In this document: one piece after another, positions 19,477 through 29,100 of the stretch
Layout: each line of letters starts with the position of its first letter
How positions within the stretch are numbered: position 1 is the first letter of the stretch
Assembly (NCBI GenBank): GCA_937929805.1
Contig: CALFUT010000008.1
Coordinates: 1-64,000, forward strand
DNA from: an uncultured Pirellulaceae bacterium
Lineage (GTDB): Bacteria; Planctomycetota; Planctomycetia; Pirellulales; Pirellulaceae
Direction of reading: 5' to 3'
Length of the DNA stretch: 64,000 nt
Program-made: the position numbers and the translations under genes
Notes under the pieces: model-generated
Told to the model about the DNA's origin: nothing
Seen by the model: the letters and a program-made list of their open reading frames with translations, nothing else
The model's database searches: none

Positions 19477-20457
19477 CTACGACGCGGCAAACATCTTGAG
19501 TGCCATCGATAATAACAGCGGCGTTAGCACGATACTGAACGCCGAAGAGAGTAAAGCGACTTGAATGGCAACGCTAGGTTTGCCACCGAAGTGCTTGGCC
19601 AACACGATTGGGAAAATGCCAGTCGGCATGGCGGCCTGCACCACCAACACCAAGCTTAACTCGTCCGAGAAAGTGATCCCGTTGGCAATCAACAGAATCA
19701 TGGCAGGTAGGATCGCAAATCGCAAAATTGGGGATGCAATGAGCACTCGCCAATCCAATTGCCATTGCTCACGTTGCACAATTCCACACAACGTGGCACC
19801 GACCAACATCACGGCAATCGGAATCGCGCAGGTGCCCATCATTGTGGTCGCACGTTGGAGCACTTCCACCACCGGCGTCGCGGCGGGCGGGATCAGGGTC
19901 CACGGTTGCGTGAAATTCAAAAACAAACCAACCACGATCGCGATCGAAGGACCGTTGATCAGACGCTTCCAAGCGCCCGATGTCGAACCGCTAAGTAAAA
20001 CAATTCCTAGCGTCCAAATGGCCAGTTCAATGCCTAAATTGTGAACGAACAGGACGCCCAGAATCTGGTCGGCAGTTTCAGGGAAGATGCCTTCGATCAA
20101 CGGAATGGGAATGAAGCCATAGTTTTGTATGCCGGTGGCCACCGAAAACGTTTTGACGCCATCCTCGTTGGTTATCCCGAACAGACGTCCCGTGAGCAAA
20201 CTGATCCCGAAACTGGCGGCGATAATCGCGGCCCCGATTCCCATGGCCGCCGCGACCGTTGAACCATTTTGAAGACTGGGATTCCCCGGGACTTTAGACA
20301 GAATGAAGCATGGTACCAACACCCACACGACCAGCTTCATGATGTTCGCTTCGGTGGGGTCGTCGATGATGCCGACTCGACGTGTGACGAAGCCGATCGC
20401 TGCGATCAGAAAAACGGACAGCGTGGTGGCAACGATGGTTTGAGTTTGAGGATCCAA
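19477..20457 (-). CDS. AEC-family permease (auxin efflux carrier superfamily)
   Basis: Inner-membrane carrier of 326 residues with about ten hydrophobic helices. Features are the N-terminal helix, the typical second element GFVTRRVGIIDDPTEANIMKLVVWVLVPCFIL, a central polar linker, and the C-terminal repeat with VLVVQAAMPTGIFPIVLAKHFGGKP, the most conserved AEC motif. The family moves organic anions such as malate, but the substrate cannot be read from sequence. Translation appears to begin at TTG (20457), since no ATG or GTG precedes the first helix. It is transcribed alone, flanked by repeat-containing spacers. Confidence 0.9.
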   Translation of the reverse strand: MDPQTQTIVATTLSVFLIAAIGFVTRRVGIIDDPTEANIMKLVVWVLVPCFILSKVPGNPSLQNGSTVAAAMGIGAAIIAASFGISLLTGRLFGITNEDGVKTFSVATGIQNYGFIPIPLIEGIFPETADQILGVLFVHNLGIELAIWTLGIVLLSGSTSGAWKRLINGPSIAIVVGLFLNFTQPWTLIPPAATPVVEVLQRATTMMGTCAIPIAVMLVGATLCGIVQREQWQLDWRVLIASPILRFAILPAMILLIANGITFSDELSLVLVVQAAMPTGIFPIVLAKHFGGKPSVAIQVALLSSAFSIVLTPLLLSMALKMFAAS

Positions 20458-20648
20458 GTTTCAATGCGGAAATGGGAATACGGAATTGGAAACGCGATAT
20501 GTTTTGAGACGTGAAACGTTTGGGCCGCGGTTCACGGACGCGAAATATTTTTTGAGAGGGCGAGGCTCCGCCCGAGCCGTGTCTGGATGAATTGTGTTGG
20601 ACGTTGGATGAATTACGTTGTACGAATTACGTTGGGGTGAGATGGGTT

Positions 20649-20671
20649 CGGACGGAGCCTTACCCTCCCTG
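20649..20671 (-). repeat. 23-nt GC-rich repeat, right copy (inverted)
   Basis: Reverse complement reads CAGGGAGGGTAAGGCTCCGT followed by CCG, one base different from the copy at 19173-19195. It lies 23 bases past the end of the methyltransferase gene, where a palindromic transcript end could form. Confidence 0.65.
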
Positions 20672-20694
20672 AGGTGCGAGCGACAAGAGCCACG

Positions 20695-21474
20695 CTATTT
20701 TTTCCTTAGCACATACACAACGTCTTCGGCTGAAGAATCGACTTCGATCGGTTCGTTGATGTCGTACCGGAAATCGTAGACCGCTTCGATTTCCCAATCG
20801 CCCTGCCGATCGATCATCGTCTGGAACTGCCGATAGGTGTAGGAACGCATGACCAGTTCGTCCATGATGCGAAACTGCTTGGTCGGGGTGTAGACGTCGA
20901 AGCGAATACCAAAACGCTCAAGGCGTTTTTTGGGGGCTCGTTCGTTGGTCCACATGTGCGTGTTGACCGTCAGGTGGCCTCGAGATGCAGACCAAGCTTC
21001 CTCGTCCATCGGGTCAATGGTCGTGGGCGTCAGGTGCAGCCCGATCAGATAGATGCCGTCCTTTTTCGTTCCGGCAGCCATGCATGCCAGATGATTTCGA
21101 GCCGCTTTAGGAGTCGTTAGGTGTCGGAAGCTGTTGATCGTATTGAAGGCCAGATCCCACTTGGGTGCGTATCGAAAATCCGACATGTCGGCCACGCGAG
21201 CCGATGGTTTGTATCCTCGCTTTTCGAGTCGCTCATTGGCAAAGTCGACCGCTTTTTCGTTCAAGTCAATGCCAGCGACTTGGTATCCCTTGCGAGCCAG
21301 CGCGAACATCAACCGCCCTGTTCCGCACGCCGGTTCGAACAGCAGCGTCGCTTTCCCGTTCATGTGTTTGGCGTTGACTTCGCAAATGAAGTTCAATTCG
21401 GCCGCGACATCGCTTCCGAAAACCAAGTCGTAATACTTTGGGTGATCATAAATGCTTTCGTTAATTACTTCCAC
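20695..21474 (-). CDS. Class I SAM-dependent methyltransferase
   Basis: 259 residues with a Rossmann methyltransferase core. Motif I is LLFEPACGTGRLMFALARKG at about 43-62, followed by the acidic end of strand 2 in VAGIDLNEKAV, and motif IV-like DLAFNTINSFRHL at about 109-121. The N-terminus YDHPKYYDLVFGSD is typical of this group. The C-terminal half carries extra beta-strands (TVNTHMWTNERAPKKRLERF, then repeated MDELVMRSYTYRQFQTM), suggesting a small-molecule substrate. The methyl acceptor is unknown. The gene stands alone between spacers. Confidence 0.88.
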   Translation of the reverse strand: MEVINESIYDHPKYYDLVFGSDVAAELNFICEVNAKHMNGKATLLFEPACGTGRLMFALARKGYQVAGIDLNEKAVDFANERLEKRGYKPSARVADMSDFRYAPKWDLAFNTINSFRHLTTPKAARNHLACMAAGTKKDGIYLIGLHLTPTTIDPMDEEAWSASRGHLTVNTHMWTNERAPKKRLERFGIRFDVYTPTKQFRIMDELVMRSYTYRQFQTMIDRQGDWEIEAVYDFRYDINEPIEVDSSAEDVVYVLRKK

Positions 21475-21904
21475 GAACGAAAATCCCGGTGAACGTCATG
21501 TTGGATGGTACTTTTGCGTCGCCTGACAGCAAGTCGAGCCCGGCGATCGTGCTCTCGTTTGTTGCTGCCACAAACTTCCACAAACGAAAGAGGACCGAAA
21601 GTATCATCCTGCACCCCGGTTCTAAGCAATGGGACGTGATCGGCGGAATCTTGATCCTCAACCAAGTGATCTACCCGTTTACTCAGTTCAATCGCCAACC
21701 ATTGTTCAGTTTCTTTGGGAGTCCGCTGCCAGTGTAGTTGCCTTTCAACCAAACCAGAGGAAAAATGAGCAGTAGGAAACGATACGTAGGATTTGCCCAG
21801 CAATAAATCACCGAATGCAGATTCAAATCACTCGGGAAAGACTGACGATAAGGCATCTCCGTTAGGTAGCTTGATGATCCGCAGATCCTTCACTGGCAAA
21901 CACC
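21475..21904. other. Intergenic stretch with no supported gene
   Basis: 430 bases between the divergent methyltransferase and receiver-ATPase genes. Short open frames exist on both strands (for example 21465-21803 minus, 21489-21737 plus), but none has recognisable domains, a ribosome site or convincing composition. Promoters of both flanking genes should lie here; I cannot place them. Confidence 0.55.
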
Positions 21905-22786
21905 ATGGCCCGAATTCTAGTTGTTGATGACAGTCCGCTGGATCGCACGCTAATCTCAGGCTTGTTATCCATTCGTTCCGAATGGGCCATCGATTTGGCG
22001 GACGATGGGGTTCAGGCCGTTCAAGCGATTGACTCGAGCGAGCCCGATTTGATTGTCACCGATTTACGTATGCCGGAGATGGACGGCCTACAACTGGTCA
22101 AACACGTGCGTGATCATCACCCTGAAATTCCAGTCGTCCTGACGACCTCGGTGGGCAGCGAGTCGATTGCGATCGAAGCCTTGCGAGCCGGTGCGACCTC
22201 GTTTTCCCCAAAGAGCATGTTGGCGTCGGACCTTGTTCCTAAAGTGAGCGAGGTTTTAGAGCTGTCCCAGCGAATGCGTTACGCTCACACCGTCCGCATC
22301 GAGCCGGCTCCTAAACAGATTGCGTTTGTCCTAGAGAACGACCTTTCCTTGGCAGCGCCGGCGATCGAGCACTTGCAGAACAGCCTACCCGATTGGTCCA
22401 GCCGAGATCGTCTGCAGATCGGCATGGCGTTGGACGAGGCCTTGGTCAACGCGATGCACCACGGCAACCTAGAAGTTGACTCTGCCCTGAAGGAAGAAGA
22501 CTCCGATCGATATCATCAAACCGTTCAACAGCGTCGCCAGCAAGAGCCTTATTGTAAACGGCGGGTAAGGGTTGAGGCGGAGTTTTCTGACCAACACATT
22601 TGCGTTCAGATTTCAGACGAAGGCCCGGGTTTCAATCCCAGAGATGTGCCCGATCCGTGTGACGAGGCGAATCTTCATCGAGTCAGTGGTCGCGGACTAT
22701 TTCTGATTCGATCGTTTATGGATCAGACGGCCCACAATCAGGTGGGCAATCAGATCACGATGACTCGGCTACGAAAAGATTGCTGA
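21905..22786 (+). CDS. Receiver domain fused to RsbW-like HATPase (anti-sigma kinase type)
   Basis: 293 residues with two modules. Residues 1-120 form a CheY-like receiver with the acidic pair in VVDDSPLDR, phospho-acceptor Asp53 in VTDLRMPEMDG and the Lys in SFSPKSML. Residues 135-290 are a GHKL ATPase of the anti-sigma/RsbW type: DEALVNAMHHGN (N-box), DEGPGF (G1) and SGRGLFLIRSFMD (G2). A charged loop (about 200-220) interrupts it. The receiver probably controls a Ser/Thr kinase or binding activity on an anti-anti-sigma partner, as in partner-switching systems, but no partner gene is adjacent. The ATG at 21905 begins directly with the first strand. Confidence 0.9.
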   Translation: MARILVVDDSPLDRTLISGLLSIRSEWAIDLADDGVQAVQAIDSSEPDLIVTDLRMPEMDGLQLVKHVRDHHPEIPVVLTTSVGSESIAIEALRAGATSFSPKSMLASDLVPKVSEVLELSQRMRYAHTVRIEPAPKQIAFVLENDLSLAAPAIEHLQNSLPDWSSRDRLQIGMALDEALVNAMHHGNLEVDSALKEEDSDRYHQTVQQRRQQEPYCKRRVRVEAEFSDQHICVQISDEGPGFNPRDVPDPCDEANLHRVSGRGLFLIRSFMDQTAHNQVGNQITMTRLRKDC

Positions 22787-23050
22787 TGCATTCGCCTCGC
22801 GACGACGGGCGTCAGGCTTTTTCGGGTGTACCGATCGTAGCGAATGCGTGCGACCTGACCGATGGCTCGGTCGTTAAATCTGAAATGAAACGAGCTGCAT
22901 TGTCAGGATTCCGGCGACGGGGGCGAATCTCGCTGGTTTTTCCCATCATTTACGCTGATTAATCGTTTTAGCACTCGCGAAACAGTCACCGCGTGCATTT
23001 ATACGCACGCTCGGAGAAAGCAAGTCTCCGACTATACTCTTTGACGCTCC

Positions 23051-24706
23051 ATGAACTTTTTCCCTTTTGCCTTTGAACCGATTGCCGCCACGACTTGGGG
23101 TTACCTCGCGTCGCTGCTGATGCTTGCGCTGTTTTTCAAGTTCAACCGTTGCTGGGCCATTCGCAATCTGGACCTGTTTCTGATCATCCTGCTGGCACCC
23201 GGTTTGTTGATGATCGATGCGGGGCGGCGGATGGAGATTCGAGCAGCCCTGATGCAGCAAGCCGAGCCGACGATCGAGTCCAACGACTTAGCGAACGTTC
23301 CGGCACAGACGGTTTCATTTGTTCGCTGGCAAGGTGATCCCAATGAGTCACCGCCTGACGGCGGAAGTAGTGTCGTTGCCTCGCGTCCGAATCCAGTCGT
23401 TGCAATGGACTCGTCAAAGGTTCGCACACGGGCGGGTGTGCCGTCGGAATTGTCGACCCGAAGCATCAACTACGCCAGATGGTTACAAAGATCTGGATAC
23501 ATCTGGCTGTTTTCGGTTGGAGGCCTGTTTCTAATTCGGCTGCTGCTGGACCCGCTGCTTGTTCGCCGCCCGTTGTTAGAGCCCAATCTTTCGATTGGAG
23601 GGCTGGTGTTTCTCGCGTGCAGCTTGATGGCGTTTCTGGTTGCGAACATCTTAACGTCGTCACCCACTAATGATGACTTACGCGGGGTGCAGAACGCGCT
23701 GAAAATGGTCCAGCGTGAAGCCGCCAGTGAAGCAGACATTGCACAGTTGCAAAAACGTGGGCCGGGCAACTGGTTATTCAACTTGCTTCCCGCCGTTCCT
23801 TCGTTCGGTGAAGCCGCATTCGAAGAACAAACGCTGCGGAATGAGGGATCGACGATTACGCCATCAATGTCGCCCAGCAACGCGGAAGACGGAGTGGCTC
23901 CAACGCCGATCACGTCGGCAGAGCTTTGGCCGTACGTGGTTGCCGCTCGCTCGCTGGCCATTGCAAGCCAGATTTTTATCGTGCTGGGCCTGATTTTGTT
24001 CTGTCACTATCACTTTGAAAATTTCACCGTGGGCGTCGGGCTGGCGACCATTCACTTAATGCTTCCTTACACGGCGCTCTATAACGGGCACGTGCTGCAT
24101 TCGCTTCCTGCTGCCCTTGTGATTTGGGCGCTGGTGTGTTTTCGATCACCCGTTTGGTCGGGCGTGATGATTGGACTCGCGACGAGCGTTTCCTACTACC
24201 CAATTTTTCTGTTGCCGTTGTGGTGCAGCTACTACTGGGATCGTGGCGTCCGTCGATTTGCGCTTGGAGTAATCGTATCGTTGGCGGTCGGAGTCGTTGG
24301 TTTTATTTTTACATCGGCCGACGTTTCGGATTTCTTCTTCCAGCTGAAGCAGATGTTCGGCATCTTCCAACCGTTGCGAGATGACCTTGAAGGCGTCTGG
24401 GCACTTGGCTGGAACAATTGGAATCGACTGCCGCTGTTGATCGGTTCGGTGATGTTGGCGGTGTCATTTGTTTGGTGGCCTCGGCAGAAAGATATCGGTG
24501 TCCTGATCAGTTATTCTGCGGCGATCATGGTATCGGTTCAGTTCTGGCACGGATTCGGCGGAGGCCTGTACGTCGCGTGGTACGTCCCGCTGGCGTTGTT
24601 GGTGTTCTTCCGCCCTAACGTGGAAGGACGCGTCGCGATTAACGAACTGACGGAACGGACTCGCAAGCGAAAAGCCACTTCCGACGACGTGATGCCCGTC
24701 GCGTAA
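23051..24706 (+). CDS. Polytopic membrane protein, GT87/DUF2029-like (GT-C fold)
   Basis: 551 residues with about ten hydrophobic segments, and a soluble loop at about 75-150 and again at 215-280. The C-terminal half (YTALYNGHVLHSLPAALVIWALV, GVMIGLATSVSYYPIFLLPLW) resembles polyprenol-phosphate-dependent mannosyltransferases of the GT87/DUF2029 type, where such segments follow a lumenal catalytic loop. I do not see a clear catalytic Asp motif in the first loop, so glycosyltransferase activity is a guess. ATG at 23051 follows a 264-base spacer. The next gene lies 178 bases downstream in the same direction. Confidence 0.75.
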   Translation: MNFFPFAFEPIAATTWGYLASLLMLALFFKFNRCWAIRNLDLFLIILLAPGLLMIDAGRRMEIRAALMQQAEPTIESNDLANVPAQTVSFVRWQGDPNESPPDGGSSVVASRPNPVVAMDSSKVRTRAGVPSELSTRSINYARWLQRSGYIWLFSVGGLFLIRLLLDPLLVRRPLLEPNLSIGGLVFLACSLMAFLVANILTSSPTNDDLRGVQNALKMVQREAASEADIAQLQKRGPGNWLFNLLPAVPSFGEAAFEEQTLRNEGSTITPSMSPSNAEDGVAPTPITSAELWPYVVAARSLAIASQIFIVLGLILFCHYHFENFTVGVGLATIHLMLPYTALYNGHVLHSLPAALVIWALVCFRSPVWSGVMIGLATSVSYYPIFLLPLWCSYYWDRGVRRFALGVIVSLAVGVVGFIFTSADVSDFFFQLKQMFGIFQPLRDDLEGVWALGWNNWNRLPLLIGSVMLAVSFVWWPRQKDIGVLISYSAAIMVSVQFWHGFGGGLYVAWYVPLALLVFFRPNVEGRVAINELTERTRKRKATSDDVMPVA

Positions 24707-24884
24707 TGCGAATCAAACGTCGTGACTGCTCTTAACGCGACTCGGTGCCGATGGCGATTCAGTTATGACGACTGGGCAGGCTGCTCGTTCAAAGCTGACT
24801 TCACGACGTCTGCATGCCGATGAATTCTTTGGATGATTTTTCGCCGAATGTCTCGGCCGAATCCTTTCAAGGAGATACCGAATA

Positions 24885-26039
24885 ATGTTCCGGTTTTTAA
24901 AAACATCGCTGTTGCTGTTGGTCGTGATCGCCGGCGTCTGGCTGCTGCTGAACAAGGACCAGATTAGCCAGCCACAGGATGTGATTCGATTGGCTCGGCA
25001 AAAGTTGGAGTCGATGCAAACGGATCCAAGCCAGATCGGTCCGCCCGTGTCGGCACCGTGGTCGTATTCGAATGATCCCAGATCTGCTTGGTCAGGCACG
25101 GGTCAGCCCGGTTCTCGTTCCGTTCAGCCAACTCCGCATCCGTACAACGGCGCGAAGCCACATGCTCAACGCGCACCCATGATTCAGGCGGGGCATCGCA
25201 AGCGGCGAACCAGCATCCGCATTGCATCGATGATGGTTGATTCACCCAACGGTCGCTCGGACGAGTCAGCTAGCCTAATCCTTGCCGACATTTGCCGTCG
25301 TTACGATATCGTTGCATTGCAGGGAATCAAATCGAGCGGCGCAAGTTCAGCGATGTCTTTGGTGGATTCGATGAACTCGATGGAACAATCCCAGAACGCC
25401 GGCCCACGCCCCAGCTATCGCGCTTTGATTGATCAGGCTCAATCGGTTGCCGGTTCCAAGCCAACGCAATTAGCGATTATCTTTGACGAAGCCGCGGTAA
25501 CGCTGGACAACGATCGTTGGTATCAAGTTCGAGATCCCGAAGGCATCTTGGTTCATAAGCCGATGGTGGCTTGGTTTCGAGCCCGTGGCGTTCCGACCGA
25601 TCAAGCGTTTACATTTTCACTCGCTAATGTGCAGCTTGATTCGCGCCGGCCCGATCGCGAGCTGCGATACCTGAGCGAGCTTTTCCGCGCGGTGCGTGAT
25701 GATGGTCGTGGCGAGGACGATGTAATTCTTGCGGGGAACTTCAACTCGGGCGATCGGGGCCTTGCTCCGATTCAAGAGAAATCTGGACTGACTTGGGTGA
25801 TCTCTGGGAAGCCGACCAACACGGATCGGACGGCTCAGTTTGATAACATCGTCTTCAATCCTGCGGCAACGGTTGAGTTCACGCAGCGCGGGGGCGTGTT
25901 CGACTTTATGAAGCACTACAATCTACGGCTGGCCAACGCGCAGCAGATTTCGACTCATCTGCCTGTCTGGGCTGAGTTCAATCTGCGAGAAGGGCAAAGG
26001 GCAAGCTCGGTGGAGTCTGGTCGTACGGCCAGAAAGTAA
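24885..26039 (+). CDS. Exonuclease/endonuclease/phosphatase-fold protein with altered catalytic residues
   Basis: 384 residues: an N-terminal hydrophobic anchor (7-22), a Pro/Ser-rich linker to about 108, then the DNase I-like fold. The conserved positions can be followed by context, but most catalytic residues differ: VALQGIKS has Gly147 where the family has the metal-binding Glu; LANVQLD has Gln250 where His is expected; ILAGNFNSGD has Asn285 for Asp but keeps Asn287; and STHLPVWAEF has Thr357 for Asp but keeps His358. The structural FDNIVF is intact. I infer a folded protein without normal nuclease activity. A GGAG 10 bases before the ATG supports the start. Confidence 0.85.
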   Translation: MFRFLKTSLLLLVVIAGVWLLLNKDQISQPQDVIRLARQKLESMQTDPSQIGPPVSAPWSYSNDPRSAWSGTGQPGSRSVQPTPHPYNGAKPHAQRAPMIQAGHRKRRTSIRIASMMVDSPNGRSDESASLILADICRRYDIVALQGIKSSGASSAMSLVDSMNSMEQSQNAGPRPSYRALIDQAQSVAGSKPTQLAIIFDEAAVTLDNDRWYQVRDPEGILVHKPMVAWFRARGVPTDQAFTFSLANVQLDSRRPDRELRYLSELFRAVRDDGRGEDDVILAGNFNSGDRGLAPIQEKSGLTWVISGKPTNTDRTAQFDNIVFNPAATVEFTQRGGVFDFMKHYNLRLANAQQISTHLPVWAEFNLREGQRASSVESGRTARK

Positions 26040-26162
26040 AGATTCGGTACTCAGATTGTGTCGACTGCCCCAACGTGTTGTTTGTGCAGGGTAAAACCGG
26101 TTTTCGTACAGAGGAACGATCCGTTGGTTGAACGGGTTCGTCCTTTTCCATCGGCATGAATT

Positions 26163-29100
26163 GTGAGCAAAAATTTGCCAAGTCGAACGCAGCAGAACGA
26201 ACCACCAAGCTCAAAGCAACCACAGCGTGGGAGATGGCGGCGTAAGATATTCGCGATCATCGGTTTGCTGTTGTTGGTCGCGGTCGTCGGGTGGTTGCTT
26301 GCTGGTCGCGAGGCGGGTCGTCGAGTGCAGGAGCAATTGGCCGACCTTCATCTTGGTCAAGTGCGGATCGGTCAAACGGCATTGACCATGTCAGGCGTCT
26401 CGGCAGGGAATATTCGATTCACTCGAGACGGCGAAGATGAACCATGGCTAGTGGTTGGCAAACTACAAATCGAAGAACCATTGGGCGAGCTTGCGACGGG
26501 TAGTGAAGACTACGACCGAATCACGCTGAGCGATGTGCAGGTGCTGCTGGACGCCGACGAACTGATCGCTTTGGCGTCCTCCAACGAATCCGCTGGTTTC
26601 GATCTTTCGGTTTTGGAGTTGCCATCGGACATGATCGCGGTGCGAGACGCGTCGATCCGAGTGACTCAACCGGGACGCGAAGATCTGATGATTCGGACGA
26701 TCAACGCCGACATTCTGGCTGACGAAAACGGTGCGATTCAAGTATCGAGCGAGATTGACGGATGGCTAAACGCTGGCTGGACCCTGTCGGCAGAAATACG
26801 CAAGAATCTGAACGAAATCGATCTGATTGGCTCCGCGGGCGGAGTTCAGTTGCCATCAGATTGGCAAAAATTGCCCGGTGTGCCGTCGAACCTAGATCAG
26901 TACTTGGATGTTTCGGGAGTGGTAGATGTTGAGGGCACGCTTGAAGTTCGCGATCAGCAATCGATCAAGTATTTGGTCAACCTGACACCGCAAAACACGG
27001 CGTTGCGATTGCCGGCCTTCGATCTGGATTTGAAAGTCGATGGCGGGACGGCGTTGGTTGCCGATGGGAACGTTGAAGTCGTGCGAATGATTGCCACGGC
27101 GGATGGGACAGAGAAGATTTACCTCGATGGATCAGCCAACGTCGACTCGTTCCCGATGGAAGTCGATTTTGATGCGGACTTTGAAAAGTTGTCTGTCGCT
27201 ACGGTCAGGAAATTGGTTCCTGACATTCCAAACGAGGTCGATGGGCGTGCAACCGGCAGCGCGTCAGGGAAAGTTTCTGTCACTGAAGCGTTTGAAATAT
27301 CGCTTGAGCTGGATGCCAAAGCTGACAACGCTGAAGCGACTTACGGAAAATTACAGGCCGGACGATCAACGACAGAAGTGCAGTTACAACAGATGAAGTT
27401 GGGCAGCGATCTGGAATTGATCGACTTGCGAGGCACCGTTGCTGTGCATGCGGCTCCTGAAAAACAATCGGCCGACGATGTTTTTGAAACTTTCTTACTG
27501 ACCGACCTACAGCGGCAGTTGAATGTACACGCGCTATTTGATGGTGAACTAAATCTCGAAATCCCATTGGCGACCGCAGGCAAGCTGGAAACATGGCGCT
27601 TGGCGGTCGAAGCAGAAGCCGATTCCGGCTCGATTGACGACCAGCCTTTGGAACAAATTCAAGCCAGCGTTCGCATGAAGGACGGGAACTTTCTGTTTGA
27701 TCGATTGACGGCACAAGTGCCCGGCGTCGCTTCCGAGGCTGACGGACAATTGCAGCAGGTAGGCCGGCTTTCGATGAATCTGGACTGGCCCATGACTGCG
27801 AATTCGGGTCATGCCAACCACGGACAACTAACGGTATCGGCCCGCCAATTGCCGGTCAAATGGGCTCTGGCAGTTGGGCAATCGCAGCTTCAAACCGCCA
27901 GCCAGTTGTCGGCGACAAACGATCGGAAACAGAAAACCGGTCGCTCAAAATGTGCGACGATAAAACGAAAAAGCGATCAGCCTTGGATTGCCCCCGCACT
28001 CGTCGACGGGTGGCTCAACGCAGACGCCCAGATAAAAATCGATGCAGCGCAACCCGACAATGCAAAGTTGTGGCAGCTGCAGGGAACGCTCAGCGATTCG
28101 ATGGTGGCGACGGAGATCGAACGACTTGATCAACTGCGGGCTCAAGTTCAGTTAAGCGACGGACAACTGAAAATCGAAGGGCTTGACGGTCAGCTGCAAA
28201 CGGGAAGCTCCGTTCAAGGCGAAGCAAAGTTGGACGTCATGACGGGTGAGCTTTCGGCGGCCGCGTTACGTTCCAAAGCCCTGCCGTTTGCTTGGGTTTT
28301 AGATATGGCTCGGTTGGTCAGTCCCGAGGCGCGACAGCACTTGGAGTCGATTGGAATTCGACCAACTGGGACAGACAGAAATGTCGATGGGCGTCTGGCA
28401 ATCGAAGTCGGGCTGCGAGAAAACGATGCAGCGACGGATGGATGGCAGTTAGATTTTCAGATGGAATCAAAACGTCTGATGGCTGCGAGGCAGGTGCTAG
28501 ATTCGCTGCAGTTATCCGGATCGATAAACGATCAGCGAATCAATCTCGAGAAGTTTTCTGCCAAACCGGGAATCCCTGATACCGACGGCTTGGTCCGTGC
28601 CGCAGGTGAGCTTGCTGCCAATGGGATATGGAGTTTTTCAGGACAGCCCGGCAGTGGTTTGGTCAAATGGAATCGAACGCCCGTTAGTTGGGTTGCTGGC
28701 TGGCTGGGTTCAGGAAACTTACCACTAGCGGGGACAACTTCCGGTTTGCTGGATGTGACAGCAGCGGCCCGCGATCGCGACTTTCCCGCCGAAATCGAGG
28801 GCTTGGTCTCATTCGAACGCGTTGGTTTGGACAACCGTTTTCGCACCAACACCAAGTTACAGATCGAGACTGACGGTGATGCAAATCAGTTGCTGATCCG
28901 ATCCGATGGGCCAGCCAAAGCTTCGAACGGCTTCGACTTCCATGGGCGCGTTTCGCTACAAGCCCCTTATGAATACTCGGGTTCCATGAAGTTTGAATCG
29001 CTGTCGCTGAAGTCGGCTAATGACTCGGACAATCCGGCCGAGCGCATGCTTTTGAACTTGAACCCGGACAAGGTATCGCCGCTGCAGATCGACGGCTTGA

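Noticed and set aside
21465-21803. 112-codon minus-strand frame in the 21.5-21.9 kb gap
   Set aside because: It overlaps the methyltransferase start, and its residue composition and lack of any motif do not support coding.
22780-22962. 60-codon frame overlapping the end of the receiver-ATPase gene
   Set aside because: It has weak composition, no recognisable motif and no ribosome site; it was not supported enough to list as a gene.
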